Positions 1-4,321 of a stretch of DNA of 5,313 nucleotides are shown here, piece after piece. Numbering within the stretch: position 1 is the stretch's first letter; each line of letters starts with the position of its first letter. Source of the stretch: an uncultured Alistipes sp. (GTDB lineage: Bacteria; Bacteroidota; Bacteroidia; Bacteroidales; Rikenellaceae); contig CAAFWE010000151.1 in the NCBI GenBank assembly GCA_900766655.1, positions 1 through 5,313 on the forward strand, written 5' to 3'. A program made the translations under genes and the position numbers. The notes beneath the pieces were generated by a model, which did no database searches, was not told the origin of the DNA, and saw only the letters and a program-made list of their open reading frames with translations.

Positions 1-557
1 ATGATGCGCAGATGGCTCCTTTGGCCGAGAAGATACATATCGCGCGACTCGAGATAACCGAACTGCTCTATCCGTTGGTGTGTGAGTACTATCGTGCCCT
101 CTCCGACGACCACGAACAGGTGGAGTTGCTCTACCGCTCGGAACTGAACGACCACACTCTCGAGGAGCTTTTGTTGGCTTCGCGTGATCGTGACAGGGTG
201 ATGGGCTACACCAATTGCGGTGTTCAGCGCGACGATTTGCGCTTCTCGATAGGTGGATACCCACTGCGTAAGTATGGCTCGCAAGGCCAGCAGAAGTCGT
301 TCCTCATTGCGCTCAAGTTGGCGCAGTATCGCATCATAGCGCAGGCGTGTGGCGAGAAGCCTATCTTGTTGCTCGATGACTTGTTCGATAAACTCGACGA
401 GAGTCGTGTGGCACGCCTTGTGGAGTTGGTCAAGGGCGACGAGTTTGGTCAGGTTATCATCACCGACTGCAATGGCGAGCGTATGGGCAATATCCTTCGC
501 GAGGCCGATTGCAGTTACAAGTTGTTTAATGTCACCTACGGAGAGGTGGTAAAATAG
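1..557 (+). CDS. recF: DNA replication and repair protein RecF, C-terminal half (5' end off the window)
   Basis: RecF is a cytosolic SMC/ABC-type ATPase that helps load RecA onto single-stranded gaps at stalled forks. The reading frame is open to the left edge (first full codon at 3), so the ATG at 12 is internal. About 184 residues are visible, roughly half of a usual RecF of about 360-370, and the Walker A part is outside. Visible motifs, numbered from the codon at 12, are QRDDL (72-76), the ABC signature GSQGQQKSF (89-97), Walker B ILLLDD (118-123) with D-loop KLDE (127-130), and a late VIITD (148-152). These are in the order expected for RecF and tell it from other SMC-like ATPases. The stop TAG is at 555-557. 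A DUF721 gene follows after 10 bases, the arrangement common in Bacteroidetes. Base composition is like that of the following genes. Identification is secure; only the missing N-terminus is unknown. Confidence 0.95.
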   Translation, partial: DAQMAPLAEKIHIARLEITELLYPLVCEYYRALSDDHEQVELLYRSELNDHTLEELLLASRDRDRVMGYTNCGVQRDDLRFSIGGYPLRKYGSQGQQKSFLIALKLAQYRIIAQACGEKPILLLDDLFDKLDESRVARLVELVKGDEFGQVIITDCNGERMGNILREADCSYKLFNVTYGEVVK

Positions 558-567
558 AGAGAATAGT

Positions 568-858
568 ATGCGTCGCAAGAGTGCCCAACCCATAGGCGAG
601 TTGCTCGACTCGTTGTTCAAGTCGCCAAATGTGGCCCGCAAGATAGCCGAGGGCTCGCTACCTCATGTGTGGCGTGAGGTTACGGGCGAAGTTGTGGCTG
701 CTGCAACTCGTCAGGTGCGATTTGTGCGTGGCACGCTATATGTGCACGTCACCTCGAGCATCATACGCAACGAGCTGATGATGCAGCGCGAAGCACTTGT
801 GCGCTCGATTAACAAGCAGCTTGGTGTCGATTTGGTGCAGAGCGTGGTGGTGCAATAG
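568..858 (+). CDS. DUF721 (DciA-like) domain protein
   Basis: This is a 96-residue protein made of a single DUF721 domain. The pattern is seen directly: an N-terminal helix with LLDSLFKSPN (13-22), a central LPHVWREVTGEVVAAAT stretch, then GTLYVHVTSSIIRNELMMQR and a C-terminal amphipathic segment. The W-x2-V-x-G and SS-x2-RNEL-x2-Q/R features are typical of the family. DUF721 is the KH-like domain of DciA, the replicative helicase (DnaB) loader or partner of bacteria lacking DnaC/DnaI. In Bacteroidetes the short form next to recF is common, so a job in replication initiation or repair is plausible, but this is inference from family and position. The ATG at 568 is preceded by GAGAG (557-561), a weak Shine-Dalgarno-like run, and only 10 bases separate it from recF, so coupling is likely. 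Length matches the short family form. The symbol dciA is not assigned because function in this lineage is not shown. Confidence 0.88.
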   Translation: MRRKSAQPIGELLDSLFKSPNVARKIAEGSLPHVWREVTGEVVAAATRQVRFVRGTLYVHVTSSIIRNELMMQREALVRSINKQLGVDLVQSVVVQ

Positions 859-886
859 ATATAATGGTATAAAAGCTAAACGGAAT

Positions 887-1654
887 ATGCTCTTCAGAGA
901 TATCATATATGGGCCTATCAAGTCGCGACGATTGGGCATCTCGCTGGGTGTCAATCTTCTGCCACTCGAGTCGAAGTTGTGCAATTTCGACTGCATCTAT
1001 TGTGAGTGTGGCTGGAACGATGACAATCGCGCCGAGCAACCTCGCTTCAATGCACGCGAGGATGTGCGTGAGGCGTTGCGAGAGATGCTTGCCAAGATGC
1101 GCGAGGAGGGTGCTCTGCCCGATGTAATCACCTTTGCGGGCAATGGAGAGCCAACGATACATCCCGATTTCGAGTCGATTATCGACGACACGATAGCACT
1201 CCGCAACGAGTTTGCCCCCGAGGCTCGAGTTTCGGTCTTGAGCAATGCCACACAACTCCATCGCGAGGGCGTTGTGCGTGCCCTTCATCGTGTGGATAAT
1301 GCCATTCTCAAGCTCGACTCCGCTATAGATGCGACAGCTCACATCATCAACTCCCCACAGGGCAACTACTCGGTGGCGAAGGTGGTCGAGCATCTCGAGC
1401 GATTTGGCAACGAATTTGTTTTGCAGACGATGTTCTTGCGTGGTGAATACAATGGCGAGCAGATCGATAATACCACCGAGCGAGAGATAAATGCGTGGGC
1501 GGCAGTGGTCGAGCATCTTCGACCGCGTAGCGTGATGGTCTATTCGATAGATAGGGCTACCCCTTGCCAAACTCTCGAGAAAGTTTCGCGCGAGGAGCTC
1601 GACAAAATAGCCGACAGAGTGAGAACTCTTGGCATAGAGTGCTCGGCGGTCTAA
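887..1654 (+). CDS. Radical SAM protein, COG0731 type
   Basis: This is a 255-residue iron-sulfur enzyme. The CX3CX2C cluster motif is C32-N-F-D-C36-I-Y-C39, preceded by the family's start YGPIKSRRLGISLGVNLLP (8-26) and followed by an extra cysteine at 41 (CECGWN). GNGEP at 85-89 is the SAM-contacting GGEP-like motif; LSN (118-120) and KLDS (142-145) fit the radical SAM barrel. YSIDRATP near 219-226 also fits COG0731 proteins, which are related to but distinct from TYW1. These generate a 5'-deoxyadenosyl radical; the substrate here is unknown. An in-frame ATG at 797 would give 30 more residues overlapping the previous gene. I chose 887 because the family begins at MLFRDIIYGP and the extra residues resemble frame-shifted DUF721 sequence. 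There is no clear ribosome binding site. It sits 28 bases after the DUF721 gene and 34 before the transporter, probably in the same transcript. No auxiliary-cluster (SPASM) domain is visible. Confidence 0.9.
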   Translation: MLFRDIIYGPIKSRRLGISLGVNLLPLESKLCNFDCIYCECGWNDDNRAEQPRFNAREDVREALREMLAKMREEGALPDVITFAGNGEPTIHPDFESIIDDTIALRNEFAPEARVSVLSNATQLHREGVVRALHRVDNAILKLDSAIDATAHIINSPQGNYSVAKVVEHLERFGNEFVLQTMFLRGEYNGEQIDNTTEREINAWAAVVEHLRPRSVMVYSIDRATPCQTLEKVSREELDKIADRVRTLGIECSAV

Positions 1655-1688
1655 ACCTCTCCACACATTTAAAATCGAATTTTCGGAA

Positions 1689-2999
1689 ATGCAGAATATC
1701 GAAACCTATCTCTTGATACCCTTTGTGGTGATGTTGCTCTCGATAGCGATATTGCCACTCATTATGCCTCGCTTTTGGGGTAGCAATGTCAATAAATTGA
1801 TGTTGGTATTGCTCATCTCGGTGCCTACTGCTATGATGCTCACCAAAGCGGGACTTGGCGAAAATCTTCGTCATCAGATGCTCTACGACTACATCCCCTT
1901 CATCGCACTGCTGGCTTCGCTCTATGTGGTGACGGGTGGCATCCGCATCCACTACGAGACCGTTCCTACGCCTCTGGTCAATACCGCCATTATGTTCATT
2001 GGCTATGGCCTTGCCTCGGTGGTGGGTACCACTGGAGCTGCGATGCTCCTTATCCGTCCTCTGCTCGAGATTAATCGCAACCGTAAGTACAAGATTCACA
2101 CCTTGCTCTTCTTTATTGCGATAGTGGCAAACTGCGGTGGTGTGCTCACTCCGCTGGGCGATCCACCATTGTTCCTGCTCTATCTGCGTGGTGCCGAGTT
2201 TTCGTGGTTTCAGACACTCTTTCCGCAGTGGGCACTCTTGGGCTCGTTGCTGATGGCTATCTATCTCTGCTTGGATACCTATTTCTGGAAGGTCAAGAGG
2301 GAAAATGCACTTTTTGCCGACCATCCTCACCGTCGCGAGGAGTCCATCCATATCTCGGTGTCGGGCGTGGTCAATGTCTTCCTCTTGTCGGGTATCTTGC
2401 TCTCGGTGGCGTTCCTCAATCCAGCCAAAGTTCCAGCTATGGGCGAGCACGATGCCGCGTGGTATATGCGCTTTTTGCGTGAGATAGTGTTGGTGTCAAT
2501 CCTCCTCGCCTCGTTGCTCCTTACACGCCCTGGAGTGCGTCGTCGCAACCACTTCTCGTGGGAACCTATCTCGGAGGTGGCGATACTCTTCGTAGGAATA
2601 TTTGTCACGATGACACCAGCATTGCTCTACCTCAATGCCAATGCCGCTTCGCTCGGTATCGACCAACCTTGGCAGTTCTTCCTCGCTTCGGGTACGCTCA
2701 GCTCGTTCCTCGATAATGCACCTACCGCTGTGGCATTCCACACCGTAGCCGCAGGTCTGCCTGTTGCAGAGGGTGCAACATTGATGGCTGGCATACCTGT
2801 CAAGATGCTTATGGCCATCTCTCTCGGCTCGGTATGGTTTGGCGCAATGACCTACATCGGCAATGGCCCCAACTTTATGGTCAAGGCAGTTGCCGAAAAC
2901 GATGGTGTCCGTATGCCATCCTTCTTTGGTTACATCTTCAAGATATCGTTGATTGTGTTGTTGCCAAGCTATCTGCTGATGATGCTACTATTCTTCTAG
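1689..2999 (+). CDS. Ion transporter superfamily membrane protein (NhaD-like Na+/H+ antiporter / putative citrate transporter)
   Basis: This is a 436-residue inner-membrane protein with about 11-12 hydrophobic segments, roughly at 6-26, 35-52, 68-84, 97-124, 137-157, 176-196, 223-243, 264-279, 295-315, 328-355, 375-395 and 412-434. It shows the two-fold pseudo-repeat of the ion transporter superfamily. The first re-entrant motif is VVGTTGAAMLLIRPLL (111-126) with GGVLTPLGDPPLFLLYLRG (150-168). The second is SGTLSSFLDNAPTAVAF (334-350) with MTYIGNGPNFMVKAVAE (387-403). Relatives are annotated as sodium:proton antiporters or as putative citrate transport (CitMHS_2-like). D158 and D342-N343 are plausible ion-site residues by analogy with NhaD/ArsB proteins. 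The ion is not proven, so no symbol is given. The ATG at 1689 follows the radical SAM gene by 34 bases, with TCGGAA just before it as a poor ribosome site. The last codons (LMMLLFF and the first two bases of the stop) are copied again 193 bases downstream, so the TAG at 2997-2999 may be secondary to an insertion. Confidence 0.87.
   Translation: MQNIETYLLIPFVVMLLSIAILPLIMPRFWGSNVNKLMLVLLISVPTAMMLTKAGLGENLRHQMLYDYIPFIALLASLYVVTGGIRIHYETVPTPLVNTAIMFIGYGLASVVGTTGAAMLLIRPLLEINRNRKYKIHTLLFFIAIVANCGGVLTPLGDPPLFLLYLRGAEFSWFQTLFPQWALLGSLLMAIYLCLDTYFWKVKRENALFADHPHRREESIHISVSGVVNVFLLSGILLSVAFLNPAKVPAMGEHDAAWYMRFLREIVLVSILLASLLLTRPGVRRRNHFSWEPISEVAILFVGIFVTMTPALLYLNANAASLGIDQPWQFFLASGTLSSFLDNAPTAVAFHTVAAGLPVAEGATLMAGIPVKMLMAISLGSVWFGAMTYIGNGPNFMVKAVAENDGVRMPSFFGYIFKISLIVLLPSYLLMMLLFF
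2976..2998 (+). repeat. 23-bp direct repeat, left copy (end of the transporter gene)
   Basis: These 23 bases encode LMMLLFF plus the TA of the stop. They recur without mismatch at 3169-3191, 193 bases away. The neighbouring bases on either side differ between copies, so the repeat borders are sharp. The copies flank the 170-base segment 2999-3168, as a target-site duplication or a recombination duplication would. Confidence 0.95.
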
Positions 3000-3103
3000 G
3001 AGAGTGTATAACAAGGCTCTTTCTTCGTTACGCTCACCCTCGAAATCTTCACATACGCATAGTATGCTGCGGTTTCTTGAAATAGCTCTTGTTATACACT
3101 CTC
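3000..3103. repeat. Inverted repeat able to form a long hairpin
   Basis: GAGAGTGTATAACAAG at 3000-3015 is the exact reverse complement of 3088-3103 (16 bp; 2999 and 3104 could add a G-U pair). Inside, GCTCTTTC (3016-3023) pairs with one mismatch and a bulge to GAAATAGC (3079-3086). GAAATC (3042-3047) pairs with GGTTTC (3071-3076, one G-U). At the tip GCATAGTATGC (3057-3067) is an odd-centred palindrome. The whole block can therefore fold as one imperfect hairpin in DNA or RNA. It begins directly after the transporter stop codon. Confidence 0.85.
3010..3061 (+). repeat. 52-bp direct repeat, copy A
   Basis: It starts AACAAGGCTCTTTC and ends CACATACGCATA. It matches 3117-3168 at 51 of 52 bases; the only difference is T3048 versus C3155. 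It lies inside the hairpin block, covering part of the left arm and the loop. Confidence 0.95.
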
Positions 3104-3116
3104 TTTGTGCGGGCAG

Positions 3117-3168
3117 AACAAGGCTCTTTCTTCGTTACGCTCACCCTCGAAATCCTCACATACGCATA
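3117..3168 (+). repeat. 52-bp direct repeat, copy B
   Basis: This is the second copy of 3010-3061, offset 107 bases. It lacks the first nine bases of the left hairpin arm (3108-3116 is unlike 3001-3009) and the entire right arm. It is joined directly to the 23-bp orphan transporter end at 3169, so it looks like a truncated second unit of the element. Confidence 0.95.
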
Positions 3169-3191
3169 CTGATGATGCTACTATTCTTCTA
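3169..3191 (+). repeat. 23-bp direct repeat, right copy (orphan transporter 3' end)
   Basis: This is an exact copy of 2976-2998 lying outside the gene. It is followed by A, so read in frame it ends MMLLFF and TAA, where the gene itself now ends in TAG. My inference is that this copy carries the ancestral end of the gene and its original downstream flank, and that the sequence between the two copies was inserted. Confidence 0.93.
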
Positions 3192-3220
3192 AAGAGAGCA
3201 ACAGATACCTACTAAAAACA

Positions 3221-3250
3221 AAAACGAGACTTCGGATGAGGTCTCGTTTT
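3221..3250. terminator. Bidirectional intrinsic terminator between convergent genes
   Basis: AAAACGAGAC (3221-3230) pairs perfectly with GTCTCGTTTT (3241-3250). TTC/GAG can extend the stem inward on the + strand with one G-U, leaving a GGAT loop. On the + strand the stem runs into TTTTCTATT. On the - strand it is followed by a T-rich tract complementary to 3212-3225, which is the stronger of the two. It lies 222 bases after the transporter stop and 22 beyond the dehydrogenase stop, so it most directly serves the dehydrogenase transcript. Confidence 0.85.
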
Positions 3251-3272
3251 CTATTGCTATGCAGTTGCTAAT

Positions 3273-4226
3273 TTACTTCTCGCACTCGAGTTTCTTGGCG
3301 ATTGCTGCCAACATATCATCGGTCATCGAGGAGATGTCCCACTGAGGTTTCCAGCCCCACTCCTCGCGGGCGCAGCTATCGTCGAGCTGATTTGGCCAGC
3401 TATTGGCGATAGCCTCCTTCACTGGGTCGATATTGTAGTCCATCTCGAACGAAGGCATACGCTTGCGAATCTCGGCAGCAAGGATCTCGGGTGTGAAGCT
3501 CATCGATGCCACATTGAACGAGTTGCGGTGCTTGAGCTTTGTTGGGTCGGCCTCCATCAACTCCACTATCGAGCGCAATGCGTCAGGCATATAGATCATA
3601 TCCATATAGACATCTTGTGGTACTGCGCAAGTGTAGCGACCATTGCGAATTGCCTCGTAGTAGATCTCCACTGCGTAGTCGGTAGTGCCACCGCCTGGCA
3701 AGGTCTTGTTCGAGATGATGCCAGGGAAACGAATCGAGCGTGTGTCGATGTCGTACTTCTGGTGGTAGTAGTTCGAGAGCAACTCGCCCGTAACCTTGCA
3801 GATACCATAGATGGTGGTAGGCTGCATAATGGTGTCCTGCGGAGTCATATCCTTGGGCGATGTAGGGCCAAAAGCACCGATTGACGACGGTGTGAACACC
3901 GAGCAGTGGTGCTGACGAGCCACCTCCAACGAGTTGAACAGAGCACTCATATTGATGTTCCACGCCATCTGTGGATTGCGCTCACCCACAGCCGAGAGCA
4001 GAGCCACAAGGTTGAATATGGTGTCGATGTTGTGGCGTGCTACAGCCGAGGCCATATTGGTAGGGTTGAGTGCGTCGAGCACCTCGAATGGGCCCTCTTC
4101 GGCCAAACCCTTGCACTCGCGTACATCGGTAGCAATCACATTGTTAGCACCATAGATGTTTCGCAGATATGGCACGAGCTCCGAGCCAATCTGACCGCCC
4201 GCACCCACGATTAAGATCTTTTTCAT
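3273..4226 (-). CDS. L-threonine 3-dehydrogenase, SDR (NAD-dependent epimerase-like) type
   Basis: This is a 317-residue cytosolic oxidoreductase. The Rossmann motif is G8-A-G-G11-Q-I-G14, with D34 at the end of the second strand indicating NAD+ preference. The catalytic set is S114/S115 (TPSSIGAFG), Y140 and K144 (IYGICK). RFPGIISNKTLPGGGTTDYA (166-185) and YMDMIYMPDAL (207-217) are characteristic of the extended-SDR threonine dehydrogenases known from Flavobacterium and trypanosomes, and separate it from sugar epimerases. It oxidises L-threonine to 2-amino-3-ketobutyrate, usually then cleaved with CoA by a KBL ligase to glycine and acetyl-CoA; no kbl gene is in the window. This enzyme is unrelated to the zinc-dependent Tdh of Escherichia coli, so the symbol tdh is withheld. 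The ATG at 4224-4226 gives a complete N-terminus and normal length. All key residues are present. It faces the transporter convergently and lies 95 bases downstream of the TPR gene on the same strand, with a candidate promoter of its own. Confidence 0.9.
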   Translation of the reverse strand: MKKILIVGAGGQIGSELVPYLRNIYGANNVIATDVRECKGLAEEGPFEVLDALNPTNMASAVARHNIDTIFNLVALLSAVGERNPQMAWNINMSALFNSLEVARQHHCSVFTPSSIGAFGPTSPKDMTPQDTIMQPTTIYGICKVTGELLSNYYHQKYDIDTRSIRFPGIISNKTLPGGGTTDYAVEIYYEAIRNGRYTCAVPQDVYMDMIYMPDALRSIVELMEADPTKLKHRNSFNVASMSFTPEILAAEIRKRMPSFEMDYNIDPVKEAIANSWPNQLDDSCAREEWGWKPQWDISSMTDDMLAAIAKKLECEK

Positions 4227-4252
4227 TGCTGTTTTAGTAGTAGTTGAATATA

Positions 4253-4285
4253 CGAAAGTAGTAAAAAATTACCAATCCGCACAAG
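4253..4285 (-). promoter_or_regulatory. Candidate Bacteroidetes-type promoter for the threonine dehydrogenase gene
   Basis: Read on the - strand, TACTTTCG (4260-4253) matches the Bacteroidetes -7 consensus TAnnTTTG except for one base. CTTG (4285-4282) lies 21 bases upstream, where a TTTG-like -33 box is expected. Transcription would start near 4247, leaving a leader of about 20 bases before the ATG at 4226. The rest of 4227-4321 is A/T-rich and shows no convincing terminator for the TPR gene. The call rests on consensus matching alone. Confidence 0.4.
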
Positions 4286-4321
4286 AAAATTGCATTTTTT
4301 TGAACTTTCGCCCTCTCTTGC

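Larger units (their letters stand above)
2999..3168. mobile_element. Insertion-like intergenic element without a gene, flanked by 23-bp repeats
   Basis: This 170-base segment lies exactly between two 23-bp direct repeats. It contains a hairpin-forming block (3000-3103) and a second partial copy of that block (3117-3168). It has no transposase and no credible ORF. The open frames through it (for example 3004-3192) give two unrelated-looking peptides from the same DNA repeat in different frames, which argues against coding. It could be a REP/MITE-like non-autonomous element or the product of recombination between dispersed intergenic repeats. The 23-bp duplication is longer than the usual target duplications of insertion sequences. 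The repeat structure is seen directly; the mobile nature is inferred. Confidence 0.5.

Noticed and set aside
860..865. TATAAT as a -10 box before the radical SAM gene
   Set aside because: Bacteroidetes primary sigma factors favour TAnnTTTG. There is no matching upstream box and the gap is only 28 bases inside a probable operon.
797..886. A longer start for the radical SAM protein
   Set aside because: The extra 30 residues overlap the DUF721 gene in another frame and precede the conserved family start MLFRDIIYGP.
809..1666. A 285-codon open frame on the - strand opposite the radical SAM gene
   Set aside because: Its translation shows no recognisable motif. The + strand frame has an intact CX3CX2C motif and family landmarks, so this is an antisense shadow.
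1673..1685. AAAATCGAATTTT as a terminator between the radical SAM and transporter genes
   Set aside because: The stem is only five A/T pairs with a three-base loop, too weak for intrinsic termination.
1557..2450. A 297-codon open frame on the - strand across the transporter gene
   Set aside because: It is rich in H, R, E and Q with no domain pattern, as expected from the reverse complement of codons for a hydrophobic membrane protein. The + strand protein is clearly real.
3004..3192. A 62-codon ORF ending MMLLFF like the transporter
   Set aside because: It is read through repeats; the same 52-bp DNA gives different peptides in its two copies, and the shared end comes from the copied 23 bp.
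4286..4298. AAAATTGCATTTT plus T-run as a terminator
   Set aside because: The stem is five A/T pairs. On the strand of the TPR gene it would not form a stable hairpin.
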